A stretch of 64,000 nt of DNA, taken from the NCBI GenBank assembly GCA_002049455.2, contig KV918809.1:1-64000 (forward strand). The letters run 5' to 3'. The stretch's first letter is position 1, and the number at the start of each line of letters is the position of its first letter. This DNA is from Porphyra umbilicalis (Eukaryota > Rhodophyta > Bangiophyceae > Bangiales > Bangiaceae). Positions 46,129 to 58,249 of the stretch are shown in pieces. The translations under genes were made by a program, and so were the position numbers. Under the pieces are notes generated by a model. It was not told the DNA's origin and ran no database searches. It worked only from the letters and a program-made list of their open reading frames with translations.

Positions 46129-47136
46129 GACCCATAGCATGGGGACCTGGCCCCCGCCGCCGGTGCTCCGCCGCCCAGCAGGCGCTGGAGCCATCTGGGG
46201 CTCTCCGTTTACTGCGTCCTTCTCGCTGTTTCCCCAGACGGCTTCGTCTGATTTGCTGTGCGACTGCTGCCGTCCTCGGGCGATGTGTCACTGCACTTTT
46301 GTCTACTGCCGTATTATATGCTGGCAATGACATGGACATCATGTCAGTGGTAATGTATTCCTACTCCTTCCTGGCCCATGCGCCCAGGTGAGCGGGGCAC
46401 CGAAGAGGGGGGGATCACCGACACGCCGTTGCCCCCCGCGCGCCCCCAGCGCCACCGTTGGGAAGCGCCGCATCGGCGCCATTAACCCCCGCCACAGTGG
46501 CGGCGGGGGCCACGCCGGGCCGTCGCGCGGACGCTCTGTTGACCCCCCACCCCCACCCCACGGGTGGCGGCACGTGGGCGAGTCGGCGCCCTGCCAGTGG
46601 CGCGGCGCCCCCTTCCCGGCGGGCGGCTGACGGTCGCCCCCCCCTGCGGCCGTCGCCGTTGGCCTTCCCCCGACCGCCACACTGTCGCGTCCAGCAGTGC
46701 GTTGACGCGTGAGCGGGCGGCCGCGCCCCCGGCGGCTTTCGTCCGCGCGCGCCTCGGCAGCGGTGCGGAGGGGGGGAGGGGGGGTGGGGGGGTCACCACG
46801 GTGGGCAAACCCACCCAACGGGTGGTGCGCCCGCTGGAAGCGCGGCGCGGCTCCCCCACCCCCCCCCGCACGCGTGGCCGACGCGGCCCCGCGGCATTGG
46901 GCGCCGACCCCCGGGGGGGGGGGGGGGGGATCTGGCGTCGTGGCCGCCGGCCCGCCCCGGCCAGCGGGTACAGGCGCGGGCAACGCAGCTTTCCGCGCGG
47001 CGCCCGTGCAGTTGCGTGCTGACGCCTCGAGCTCGCGGGGGGGTGCGTGGCCCCCGGGCGCGGCGGCGGCGCGCGCCGCGACGATGCGGGGGGGAGGGGG
47101 GGTCACCGCACTGACACGCGTGCGCTTTCCCCCCCG
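46129..47136 (+). repeat. upstream half of the second duplicated segment
   Basis: Nearly identical to 32300-33316. It stops exactly at the left target site (CCG, 47134-47136) of the 11.5-kb transposon and continues at 58644. Confidence 0.92.
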
Positions 47137-47610
47137 CACAGTAGATCTTAGACCAGGTACCTGGAAGAACTTGAATTTGCTTGTATCTGGCTTGCACCGG
47201 TTGGTGCAAAGTGTCGATTCCGACCCTCTGAGGGCCTTTTTCTCGTACAAGCGCCGTACAAAGGGGGGCTCCTGGGCGCGCAAAACGGTGACCAGAGCCC
47301 ATTTTGGCATCGTTCGCACCGCAGAAGAGGTGCATGTGAGTCTATAAAAAACGAGCCCTGTCCGTCGTTTTGCTCACCGATAGCGGCCGTAAACGTGTTT
47401 CTTGCATCCAGAAACTTGTATCTGGGACACTGCCTTCGTGCAAGCAGCTTGCACGAGATCTGTGCGGATTCGTGCAGAGATCTTGCACCAAGTGTGCCGA
47501 CATTCAATACAAGCCGGTGCAATGTTCGTGCACGAGCCCGACACCGGTTGCACCACATCGGTACAGCCCGATGCAGCGTGCCTGTATCCAATCGACGCAC
47601 ATTGAGCGGG
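47137..47610. repeat. left terminal and subterminal motif array of the transposon
   Basis: After the inverted repeat, TTGCAC occurs about four times and GTGCAA about three times in both orientations, together with CTTGTATC words. In CACTA elements such arrays bind the element's own accessory protein; here that role is inferred. Confidence 0.7.
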
Positions 47611-47783
47611 CGCCCGGCGCCCGGCGCGGCGCCGGCATTTTGCTACTGGAAGCGCGACAAGCGCGCCCATTCACTCTCACTATGCTCCCATCAGCCACGC
47701 CACACCCCCCCATCCGCCCCCCCCAGGCTGCCGCGGCCGCCCCAGCGCTCTTTCGCCCCCCGCGTTCCGTCCAACCTAACCAG

Positions 47784-50700
47784 TCACGCATCTACCGGGT
47801 GTCCACCAGCCTCACCCCACTCCTCTCGTGCCGCGCGGACGCCTTTCAGACGGCGAAGCAGCGCCACGGCCGCCTCGCAGATGTCCACCCCGTTGACGGT
47901 GCCACTCGTTGCCCACTTGGAAAACTCGTACGTCTTGGTGCGCTGCCGGAAGAGCCGGAGGATGGCCACCTGCTCGAGCAGCTGCCTGTCCACTTCCACC
48001 GACAAGCGCGCGGCGGCGCCAGGGAGGGGTGCTGCCGCGTCGCACGCGCTGTATACCGCGGGGTCGGGGAAAACCAGCGGCAGCAAGGCAGGGGGGGGAA
48101 GAAGGAAGGCAGCGACGCGAGCAGCGCCCGCCGCCTCGATCGGCTGGTATTGTCGACCGGGGCGGTGCCAGCGGACGACGCCGTGGTCGACCCTTGCGGC
48201 AACGACGGTGCGGGAGTAGGGACCTGGTCCGTGCCCGCCCCCGACGCGCCGCCGCCGTCCGCCGAGGCGGCCGGCGCAAGGGCCGCAGCTACGCCAGCGC
48301 TAGATGACGCTCCCGCCGTCCGTCCGCCCTCTCCCTCAGCGTATGCGCTCTGGCCGTCAGCTCCAGCTGTCCCTGTCGCGGCGGCCGCCACGGCGGCGCG
48401 CACGGCAGCGGCTCTGCGGGCGGCGGCGAGCTCGACTATTGCACTCTTCGGCCGGCCCTGCAGCCGACCACACACGCAGACACAAATTTCCCGCTGCCGT
48501 ACTCGCAGGCCACGTCGGAGGGCCTCCTTTTTTCCGAGGACCCTCGTGCCGTCGGGGCGGAACCGCGCCGCGCCATTCGCGTCGACGGCCGCTCGAAGAG
48601 GCGCGAGGGTGATTCGCAACTCGTCGCCGCCACGGAGCTCCTCCAGCTCTAGCGCCGCGTCGTCGCGGGCCAGCGCGCGCACGGCCTCTACGTCGGCTGG
48701 TCCGTCGCGCCCGAAGGCCTTCCAGCATCGGCACACGCGGACGACCTTCGTGAAGACGAGGGAGGAGGGGTGTGAGCGCGGGGTAGAAAAGCCAATGGTC
48801 GCCTTTTGCACCGCCGCCATGTTGGAGAGGAGCTCCGCTGGCGACGCGTTGTTGCTGTGATTGTGCAAGTAGCGCCCGACGCCGCGGATGTGGCCCTCCA
48901 TATTGTCGTCCGACACGAAGGCCACCTCGGCGCGCGCCGCCCCGCTTTGCCCCCGCACGTGCACAATAGGGGCGTGCAGGTGGAGGGTTGACACCTTGGC
49001 GTCCTTGGTGACCGGGTCCAGCGGCTTCACGTCCTCCCACAGGGGCCCTAGCAGGGACGCAGCCAGTTGCGCGGCGGCGGCCGAGCCCTCCCGCACGGCG
49101 GCGCCCGGGCCCGTCAGGGCGCCCCGCCACGCGGCGTTCATCAACTGCGTCAGCTGCAGGAGGATAGAAAACGCCGGGTCGAGAGAGTTGCTGAACACGG
49201 CGGGGTGGACGACAGCAGCAGCGACCAGCTCCCGAAACTCCCGCAGGTAGAGGCTGCCCATCGAGCCCTTGCCAGAGATGGCGAGAAGGACCCGTCTGGC
49301 CTTGTCCTGTAGGCCTGCGGGTTGGCACGCCAATATAAACAGCACCACCCGCTTGGCGTAATTGCCCGTGCAGTGCAGCACGGGCAGTTGGAGGGACACG
49401 GGGGCGCCGCGCAGGGGCGGGTAGCCGCACACGCCGCCGGCCAGGCGACGGAAGCCGTTGAAGCACTCGGTCATCGTCGTCATAGCGATCGAGCGCCCGA
49501 CGTGTAGCGGCACGTCTGCCGCCAGGCAGTGGGCTCCCCGACAGTAGACGATGCCGCTGTCCTGCACCGGCTCGGAGGAGTAGGGGACGAGACGCTTGCA
49601 CATCGTGCAGGTCGTGTACAGCTCGCCGCCGAAAATCGTCACGTCAGCGTGGTAGCGGACGGAAAAGTTTGCTAGCGCCCACACCGCTAGCTCCCACTGA
49701 CCGCCGACGACAGCGACGGTGCGGTCTTGGTTTGATGAGACGTTACGGCTCAGCCGCAAAAAGGTCGACAGCCGACACAAGGCGCTGATAGGGCAGCGGC
49801 CGGCGTCGCTGCCGCCGGTCAGACCCCAAAGGATGTGTCCCATGGAGAAGTCGGCTGCGATAAGTGGGGGAGGGCGGAGGGGGGGGAAGAGGTGGTGGGG
49901 GGGGGGGGGGGGCACGTGGCGTTAAGCATGAAAAGGGTACCTGACATCGCGCTTTGGCCGACGCAGAGGAGGGCGTTAGTTTCCGTCGCTGGAAAGCGTG
50001 CTCCCCGCCCGGCCCAGTACACGCCCCGTGGCGGCGCCCCCCACACCCTGCTCGTACCCTCCATGGGCTCGCTGACCTACCGCAGACAGAAATGGTGGGG
50101 CAGAGCCGCAGGGGTCGGCGCCCGCCGCAGGCGTCGACGCTCTGAAGTGCCTGGGATCCTTCCACCTCGGGCGTGGCAGCCACAGTGAACGTGTGCTGGA
50201 CGAGCGTCTTGAGGGTGTCCCGCACAAACGCCCACAGGCCGCGGTCGACGACTTTCTCCCCCGAGAGCACGTACGCGACGGGGGTCAGGTTTGTCCGCCC
50301 GTGCGCGAGCAGGGGCGACGACAAAGAGACTGTGAGGGCGGTCAGCTGCCGCCGCTTGATGGTCCCTCCGTCAGCTGCAAACGTCAAGACCGCCGGCGAA
50401 GCGGTGGCAATCCGGGAGACGGTGGCCCCGGCGACCGCCGCCTGGTCAATGGCCAACTGGAGCGCCTCTTGCACGTCAAAGGCGACCGCCAAAATCTTGA
50501 GGGGGCTGCCCCCGTCGAGGTCCTCCAAGTAGGACTCGGCGTGCACCTGCAGCGCCGCCAGCGCCTTCGGGTCGTCCGGCACCTCCGCGTAGCACCCCTC
50601 CGTCTCGGCGCTGGCGTTGAAAAAGAAGATGCCCCCGTCTTCGTCCTCCGACACGACCTCCTCGCTCCCGCCACGGACCTCAACACCGGTGCCGCCCGTC

Positions 50701-51860
50701 GCGCCGGCGTCCTCCCAGTAGGTGTTGGCGGGGCTCTTAAGGCTCCTCTGCTGCCCCCATCGGTTCTGGTACCGCCGTACACCCGCCGCGCCGCTGCCAC
50801 CAATGTAGTCCCATCGCAGGAGCCCCCCCATTACCGCTCGCGTGAAGAAAAAGTGGCCGACGCCATCTCGCTCAAATGCGACACGCCGCTCCTCCCGCAG
50901 CTCCGCGCGTGTCGGGAACAGATGCATCTGCGAGAGGCCGTGTGATAGCCTCAGCCGGCCGGCGCGGGAGCGGCCACTTCGGTCGCCTCGGTGGACGAGC
51001 TCCACCCACGCACGAGTGCGCGCCACGGAGCCAGCCGAGTGTCCGTCCCGCAGCAGCTGCGCCCACCGGCCGCGGGCAGCCTCCTCGCCCTTTCGCTTGT
51101 AGGTGCCGGCGCCGACCCGCGACGCCCGCCGCTTTGCCGCCCTCGTGGCGGCTAAGTAGACGGGGTCGACTGTCACGTCGCGCCGCTGCACAAATGACAC
51201 GTGGCCGTGCGCGACCGCCGAGCGGCTTGTCGCAGTGGCCGTCGCCGCGCGCCTCGCAACGTCTTGCAGGTCCTCCGAGCTCAAGGCCTGTCCTTCGCCC
51301 AGCCCCCGAAAGGAAGACCACGCCTCCCCCGTATGCCACCCACCAGCTTCCTGAGCGCACGCCGACGCGACGAAAGCGACCGACTGAATGGCATCAGCAC
51401 GGGAGCCATACATGGCAGGTACCAAGTGCGACAGAGCCCGCACGTAGACCTCGAGGGGCGGCATCCAGGCCGCCGCTCTGACGACCACGACCGCTGATAG
51501 GCGCTCCACATCATCCGAACAGCCCGACAGTGGCCCGCGGATGATCCAGCGTCGACACTGTGTGCCGCGGTGGGCGGCGCAGCGGATTGCGGCCGCACAG
51601 CCCGACGGGTGGGCATTGGTGGCTGCCGCCGAGCAGGCTGGCGGCTCGACGCCCTCCACCTCGACGACCCGAAAAGCTGGCGCCTGACACCTGCGCCGGC
51701 CTTGGCTGCCGGAGGTGTACTGGCCGCGCTCGTTGCGCTTCCGCACCAGGGCGGCCCCACGAAAATCGACGGAGGGGTGAGTCGGCGCTGCACCGCTGCT
51801 CTCCGACGATGCGGAAGAGGCGTCGGTCAGGTCATCGTCGTCCGTGGGGGAGTCCGGCAT
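47784..51860 (-). CDS. putative DDE-type transposase of the 11.5-kb element
   Basis: Start ATG 51860 has a purine at -3; another ATG lies at 51977 in weaker context. Exon 1 runs to 50081, intron 49855-50080 has a GTAGGT donor and a TTATCGCAG acceptor, and the joined frame (VC-A-DFSMGHILWGL) stays open. Exon 2 continues to about 48160. The best C-terminus (VEVDRQLLEQVAILRLFRQR) is in another frame, joined through an acceptor at 48049 or a frameshift, and ends at 47784; total about 1240 residues. Motifs suggest a DDE nuclease like those of CACTA and KDZ transposons. There is an early Asp in LTFAADGGTIKRRQ (about residue 497) and VVGGQWELAVW (about 643) followed by a CTMC zinc pair (about 675). 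A late acidic segment VSDDNMEGHIRGVGRYLHNH (about 913) is followed by NNASPAELL. In relatives the second motif carries Asp where GG is seen here, so catalytic competence is uncertain. Confidence 0.6.
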
Positions 51861-52322
51861 GGCCGGGATGGTGGGGGAGGGGGGGGTCCGGCGTGTGTGA
51901 GACAGGGAGGAAAGACAGCAGTCGGGGCACGACGATCCGCTGCACGCGCACCACCAACAGCGGTGCGTAGCAGACATTGACACTGCGGCCGCTCAATTGG
52001 TCAATGCCATTGGGGCATGTCCTTGAAACTCCCCCTCCGCTCCGTGGCGATTTGGTGCATCCCGCGAGCCTCGTTAACATATCTAACCGCACTACAGGCC
52101 TCATTCGCAGGCTTGGACCTAATCTCTCCTCCGTGGGCACGCTTCAGGGGACGGGCGGGAAAAGGTCGGCCATACAGGGAGCCCCGCATGAATGTTTATG
52201 GTCGGCCAGCGCTTTTTATGGGGCGTACCCATCGCTTTTCCGAATGAATGAGCCAGAACCCAACGCGTCGGTTGCCGATACTGACAATTTCCGTCACCGC
52301 TTCACACACACGACGGACGGCC

Positions 52323-52412
52323 ATCGCCGTCCCCGACCCCTCGATCGTCCCCACCGCTATCGTCCCCATCGCCGTCCCCAACCCCTCCATCGTCCCCACC
52401 GCTATCGTCACC
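52323..52412. repeat. 45-bp tandem duplication inside the transposon
   Basis: Two full 45-bp units (ATCGCCGTCCCC... ) and the start of a third. In one plus-strand frame (52248-52628) they encode a 15-residue repeat (IAVPDPSIVPTAIVP). I do not consider that frame a proven gene. Confidence 0.7.
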
Positions 52413-53529
52413 ATCGCCAAGACCGTAAACACCGTCAACGTCCTCCCCAGCGCCCTCTCGAGCGCCCCTCCCCCCTGCAAGGCTGGCCATGACGTGGGTG
52501 GCGGGCGCCAGCGGCGAGCGACACTGCATGGGTGTCGTGATAGCAGTCGCCACCGGCTGCTACGGGGCAGCGCGGCCGTGGTTGTTCCGCTGAATCCTCG
52601 CCCCATCATGGTGGCCCGCGGATGTTGACGCCCTCCCCGACACGGCACCCGGAAGGTCACTCCCTGCCGCGTGGTGTCGCCCCGTGCCTCCCCCCTCCTG
52701 AGCCGTCACCCATGTCGGAGCCTATCGCTCCTGGATCCTCTGTGCGTGTGGAGGAGCGCAGTTTATCTGTGGCTCGGAGCATAGTGACGGGGTACAATGG
52801 TCGGATGAGCTTGTAGAGCGCTGGCAGGGCTGGTGGACTGTTGCTAACGGTTGCTATCTCTCATGACTGTGTTTTAGGGCGCCCTGGATATCCTGCTGCC
52901 TGTTACATTTGCGATTCTTCCATTGATGGCCTGGGCAGTACTACCGCTTCCACGCTGTGCCTGTGGGATCACGGCAGTCGCAAAGACCTGCAGGACCCAA
53001 GAGGGGCATTTCTCTTGGCCGGCGCGTCGGCGGGGGGCGGCTCATCCTCCTCCTTTTCGCCACAGTCGCCGCCGCGCTCTCGAAAGGCGGCGTTCCGGTC
53101 ACCCTTGGGCAGCCGTCCTCCCTCTTGTGGATTTGAGGGGGCTCCTGGCGTCGGCACCGCGCGGGTGGCGGGCGCCAACGACGCCCGCGGGCGACATGCG
53201 GGCGCTCGGCGCCCATTCTGGGTCAACGCCGCCACCGCCTTCACCGCAGCCGTCGCCGCACCAGCGTCGGCGCGGTTCACTATGTAGGGGGCGGTGGCTT
53301 TACCGCCGCGCTTGGGCCGGCCTCGGAGAGCACGGCGGCAGGATGCGTGCGGTGAGAAAGTGTGGGGAGCTTGAGCAACACGAAGGCATCGTCAGTCCAG
53401 CGTCGGGAAAGACATGGAATACCACCAGCAACGGAAAGATATGGAATGCCACCAGCAACCGTAGCCAAGAAGCAAAACGTGCTGAACGGGCATCCTTGTC
53501 GCCGCGGCTCAAAAAAAAATAAATAAACC

Positions 53530-53636
53530 AGGTGATTGCAGGGAATCGAACCCCCAATTTTCGGACCGTGGGCACTATGGCCCACGCTTACGTCTTACAC
53601 GTCAGGGGCCTCTTCTACCACTAGGCCACCCATGCG
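53530..53636 (-). other. tRNA-like sequence with Pol III A and B boxes
   Basis: The minus strand has TGGCCTAGTGG (A box) with a perfect 4-bp D stem (GCCT/AGGC) and, about 65 bases on, a perfect GGTTCGATTCC (B box). The 3' side runs into a T-rich tail. The acceptor ends do not pair and the anticodon region is longer than standard, so it is more likely a tRNA-derived SINE or pseudogene than a working tRNA. Confidence 0.4.
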
Positions 53637-53871
53637 ATTTCCTCGCGGTTTGGCACTCGGCTGCATTCTGCATATTTATACTGTGCCGTTTCTTTTGAAA
53701 TGTTCGATTCGTCTTGATCCTAGTGAGGGATTCCTTGGGCTTCTTCCCCCACGACCGAAAATATGAGACCGGTGCATAACAACGACATTTGCGCGAGGTC
53801 GTGGTGTATGGCGAATCCATTCAATGCAGACTGTACTGTACAGTGAGACACATCCCTCTCTGTCGACCACC

Positions 53872-54620
53872 ATGAGCCGCCGCCAACCCTGCAACAGCAG
53901 AAGTCGCAACCGACAGACTCCGTCAAAGTTACGGAGGACAAGCATTGGCCTGCCCCCCCACCCCAAGCGCACCCCCCCCCGGCAACCCCCTCCCAGGGAC
54001 CCCTCCCCCAGGCGCGCCCGCGCCCCCACTGGCACCCCCCACTTCCCGCACCCGCCTCACCGTGACGGGCAACCACAGCCTCGCCGCCGACTACTCGCGT
54101 CTGGTCAACGCCAGATCCGCTGCGCTTGCGTTTTCTCCGGCCGGCAGCACCCACCTGCTCCTTATCTCCCTCTCCGGCGGCCGCGTCGACGTGCTCCACG
54201 TTGCCGCGGAGGAGTGGGCCGCCGCCCTTGACAGATGGGAGCGGGTCGTTGGCTCTGTCGCCTCCTCGGCGTGCGGGGGGCAGGTCGCCGTCGTCCACGC
54301 CGACGGCCTGAGCGTGTGCGTGTGACGGCTGGCGTCGGGGTTGTGCGTGGAGGAGCAGTAGCGCATCAACCTCGTCATGCCACCGCCGCGGCTGGTGGGA
54401 GGGGTGGCGCGGGCGGGGAGCGCCCCCGCCGCGGCCGCCTGAGCAGTCTTCGTACGCAGACGGGCGACAAAGCGCAGACGCCACAGCCGCAGTCGTCGCC
54501 GTCCCTTACAGGTGTCGACGTCACTCAAGCTCGGGGTCCCCGCCCTGGTGACGGCGACACCCAAGGTTGTCACAGGCCGCCGCCACCCACGCGATGACGA
54601 CCTTGGGCGGGGCAGGTTGT
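53872..54620 (+). pseudogene. decayed gene inside the transposon
   Basis: A Pro-rich leader is followed, in the frame open from about 53945, by protein-like text (LTVTGNHSLAADYSRLVNAR, then ALAFSPAGSTHLLLISLSGG and GGQVAVVHADGLSVCV). This has the feel of beta-propeller repeats, but I cannot assign it. The frame is cut by TGA at about 54323, TAG at about 54359 and another TGA near 54440, yet the same frame remains protein-like between them (RLASGLCVEEQ, RINLVMPPPRLVGG). Successive stops in one frame indicate a dead gene. It lies between the transposase and the accessory gene. Confidence 0.4.
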
Positions 54621-56083
54621 CAACGCCACGACACTCACGGCCGCCTTGTGGTCGGCCAAGAGGGATGAAACGCAATCGACCGTAGAGCGGAATGTGGCAA
54701 CAGGAGGGCAAACGAGCGAAAAGCACACACCATCCAACACGAGCGGGGAGAGTTAGAAAGCAGATGTAGGACACCAGCATGCCACCACCCGTCCACCTAC
54801 CCTCCCACCCGGCCGCGCATACTGACCAGAGAAACACGACAAGAGCAGACAAGAGTAGCTGCCCAGCATACAAATACATGTGTGGGCCAGCGGCACAAAG
54901 AAGGTCCCCCCAACCACTCGCCACCTACCAAATCGCAGCTCGTCCACCCACAGCCAGACAGCGCATCAGGCTCTTGCGGCCAGCGGAGTGACTATGGACG
55001 TCTTCAGTGCGGCCACGTCGGCTGCTACCAACTTACCGACTGCTGGAGGTGAGCGGAGCAGGGGAGTAAGGGCCGAGGGGGGAGGGGGCGGTGGTGGTCG
55101 GGAGCAGGACGCGAGGGTGACGGCGGGTGGCGGTGCGGCGTCGCGGTGGCGACGACAGCGGTCCGTCGCGGAGCAGCGAACGTGGCGGCCAGTGGACGTT
55201 CCCACCGCGGAATCGAGTGTCGGTTGGCAGGGAGGCTACGGGTCTTGAAAAGCGATAGGAACGGATCTCAAAGTGCCGAGAGGTGCTGTGAAACCCCGGC
55301 CTGAGGAGGCAGAGACCTCCCCTTTTGCCCAAGCCTCCCGGCTTACGATGTAAAAAGTCCCAAGGGACACACTTAGGGACGCAAAAGCAGCGTACATGGC
55401 ATTAATAGAGGTTTGTAAGCGGGGCCACCTTTGGGACTTGGTTCAGTGGTAGGTGTGGCCGCGACTTCGCGGTTCTAATTCGAGGTTACCGTACGACGAC
55501 AGGTGGATGGCGTAGCGTCTTCTCCCTTTTCTCTCGCTCGGCGCTACGAGGATCTGTGATTGTCATTGTCGTTTGCAGTGCGGGCGCTCACGCCAGCAAG
55601 GCGGGCCCGAGCGCAACGGCCGCTTTCCGGGCACGCGGTAGGTACGGTGGTTCCAATGCCATTCCCTGCCGTGTACGGCTAGCGGTGGCCCCTGAGCACG
55701 CGGTGGTGTGGCGGCTGGCGGAAGAGCGACCGCCGGGCTACGGGCGTACCTGCCTGCAAGAGGCGGGCATTTAGTTGCTGGTACGTCTTGGTCGAATCTG
55801 TGCAGGGCACTGGCTGTGGCGCTTGTGGAGGGCGATGGTGGAGAGCGCTGGTGGAGGGATGTGAGGGTGAGTAGGGAGGCGGAAAACAGAAGCCGGCCGC
55901 CGGGCTACGAGCGTGGCCTGTTCGGTCGGCGGCCGCCTTCTGGGGAACGGGACATGCAAGCCATTCTTTCGATTGTCAAGAGACAGAGGGCAGCCCCAAG
56001 CGACGATCAGCCAACTGCCGACGGACCGAGTGCGACGGCCAGTGACCGCTTGTGTTACGTTCTCCCCCTCCTCCCCACCCGCC
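54621..56083. other. internal transposon spacer
   Basis: No credible gene. A tRNA-like phrase (TTGGTTCAGTGGTAGG) occurs at 55437-55453 without a proper B box at the right distance. Close upstream of 56084 the sequence is CT-rich, as expected for a leader. Confidence 0.45.
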
Positions 56084-58077
56084 ATGACGCCCGCCGAGAC
56101 ATTCTCTGTCGCCCTCCGCCTGGCCTTTGAGGTAACCCCCATTGATTCTGTGCACGGGTCCAATGTCCCGATGCTCTACCTTCTCCACATCGTCATGCAC
56201 TTCCGCAACTTGGTCAAGGTGCACTCGGCCGCCGACACGGCGGCCCTGGCCAAGTACATGCAGGAGCTCTTCGAGAAGTGCAACGTTAAAGGAGCTGTTT
56301 CCGTCCTTGCCGGTGCCCTCGGGGTCGAAGCCGAAAATTTGGACGTCAAGGAACGCGTGGTGGTATGTTGTGCCACTCCTGTTACCCCCGCACCTCCCTT
56401 CCATCTCTCCTTTTCTTGTCGAGCTTGTAGAGTGATACCTGTGCCCCATGATCGTCCACGTGGGCAGACGCTGACCACAGCTTACCGCTTCTCATTTGCA
56501 TACTGCTCGTTTGTCGGGCGCCTCTGCTGTGTACCGCGTCCCCTCGGGGCCTGGTGTGTGAACAGATTGGCAAGCACGTGCAGCACCAGCCCTTCCTCTT
56601 CAACAGCATCGAGGCGGTGGCGCTCGTCAACCCCGGCAAGAAAGAGCGCGCATGGGTGTGCAAGAACATTCGGGGGCGAGAGGGCTGGCTGCTCCCCGCG
56701 CCCGCCGGCCGACCGGCAGCGACGCCGGCGCTGACCGCGGCCGAGGCGGCCGCGGTGGCTAAGAATGTGTCTGAAATTCTAGGCAACAGCGGCACGGGGC
56801 TCCCCGGCTGTTGCAAGGCAGAGCGGATCGAGGCCTCTGTCGACGACTCGTCGGGCGACGGCAGTGCCCCGGTGGCAGGGAGCACCCCCCCCGCTGCCAT
56901 CAAGGTCGCCTTTAACCGGACAGATGCCCACAGGGCGGACCCTTGCTCCACGCCACTGCTGGACACCCTTCGCCCGCGTATGATTCCCGGCGGGGCGACG
57001 ATCGACGCGGCGTCGTCGGCCACCGCGGGTGGCCGCGGCCGCCGCGGTCGCACCGCTCGCGGTGGGGGAGCGCCCGCGGGTGGCGCTGGTGGCGCCCGCC
57101 CGCCACCCACGCCACCGGTGTCAGGTGTGGCCAAGCCCCGCCGGGGCAGGCGGGGCGCCGGGGTGGCCAAGTCTGTCCGCTCCGTGCGCACCGAGGAGCA
57201 GAACGCGCAGCTGGTGGCGGCCGAGGAGATGGCAACGGACGCCTTTCTGCAGGGGCAGGCAGCGGCCGACGTCGTCACGCCGCCCTACACGGTCAGGGAG
57301 GTCGAGCCCAACAAGGCGTGGGCCCACGGCGGCGTCTTGGTGGTCGTCCAGTTTCCCTTTGCCATCGACGACTCGTGGCGCCAGTCGCTGACTCACTCGC
57401 ACGCCAAGTGTCGCCTCGTCGTTCCTGCGGGCACCGCCGTCGGGGGCGGCCTGTACCTCGCCGCGGTGGGGCTCTACAACCCCAACGCCATCCGAGCGGT
57501 GGCTTCGGGAGACGCAGAGCATGAGGCCGCCCGTACCGACGACGGGGCTGCCGAGAAGGACGGTGTTGAGGGTGACGACGCGGGGGAGGGGAGCGGAGAC
57601 GAGGGGAGTGGGAGCAGCGGCGTTGGTGATGGCTCCCAGGATGGGGGGCCACAGGGAGGGGACGGCGGCACGCGCGAGGGTGGTGCCGGCGACCACGGCA
57701 CCAGCGGCGGCGGCGGTGGTGACGGCGGTATCGGCGGCCCGCCCCCCTATGTGGGGGACAAGCGCGACACGTCACCGTCTCGTGCGGCTACCCGCTTCCT
57801 GCCCGTCTCTATCGGCCTCCACGACGTGTACCTGAGCGCGCTCGGCATGACCAATGCCCAAGTGGGCGTAGCAGCGGGGTCGGTCGTGCGGATGCGCCTT
57901 ATCAAGGGCTCGGCGCCGTCCCCGTTTGAGCTAGAGTTGCCGTTCTACTACCCAAAGGACCTGGACGTGACCGCACAGGCGTCGTGCGTGTTCCAGGATC
58001 GCAACCAGATTGCAGTTGGCTTCCCCACAGTCGCACCATTGGCGGGCGAGCAGCACTCCTTTGTGATGAAGGATTAG
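56084..58077 (+). CDS. accessory protein of the 11.5-kb transposon
   Basis: ATG 56084 stands in CCGCCATGACG. Exon 1 (56084-56362) ends at a GTATGT donor and exon 2 starts at 56566 after AACAG; the 203-bp intron is phase 0 and the spliced frame gives about 597 residues. The N-terminus (residues 1-130) looks helical (LLHIVMHFRNLVKVHSAADT, MQELFEKCNVKGAVSVLAGA). The middle carries Arg/Gly runs resembling AT-hooks or RGG boxes (GGRGRRGRTARGGG, KPRRGRRGAG). A beta-rich region follows (VLVVVQFPFAIDDSWRQSLT), then a Gly/Asp/Glu-rich linker and a conserved-looking end (ELELPFYYPKDLDV). I know no family. By position and basic centre it could be the subterminal-repeat-binding partner of the transposase, as TnpA is in Spm; this is inference. 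Confidence 0.7.
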
Positions 58078-58249
58078 TGTCCCCACTGTTGGTGTTGTGC
58101 TTCTTTGCGGCGCGCGTTTTTTTCTGGGCTTTGTGTTGTGCTCTGTTGGCTCCACTGTCCGTTGCCACGGCGGACAAACGTAAACGTCCCTGTTGTAGCA
58201 ACCGTGGGCACACCCTGCTACGGGTTGACTCGACTCTGTCGCTGTCACA

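Noticed and set aside
55437..55490. tRNA-like phrase TTGGTTCAGTGGTAGG
   Set aside because: The following GGTTCTAATTC is too close and imperfect to serve as a B box, and no cloverleaf can be drawn.
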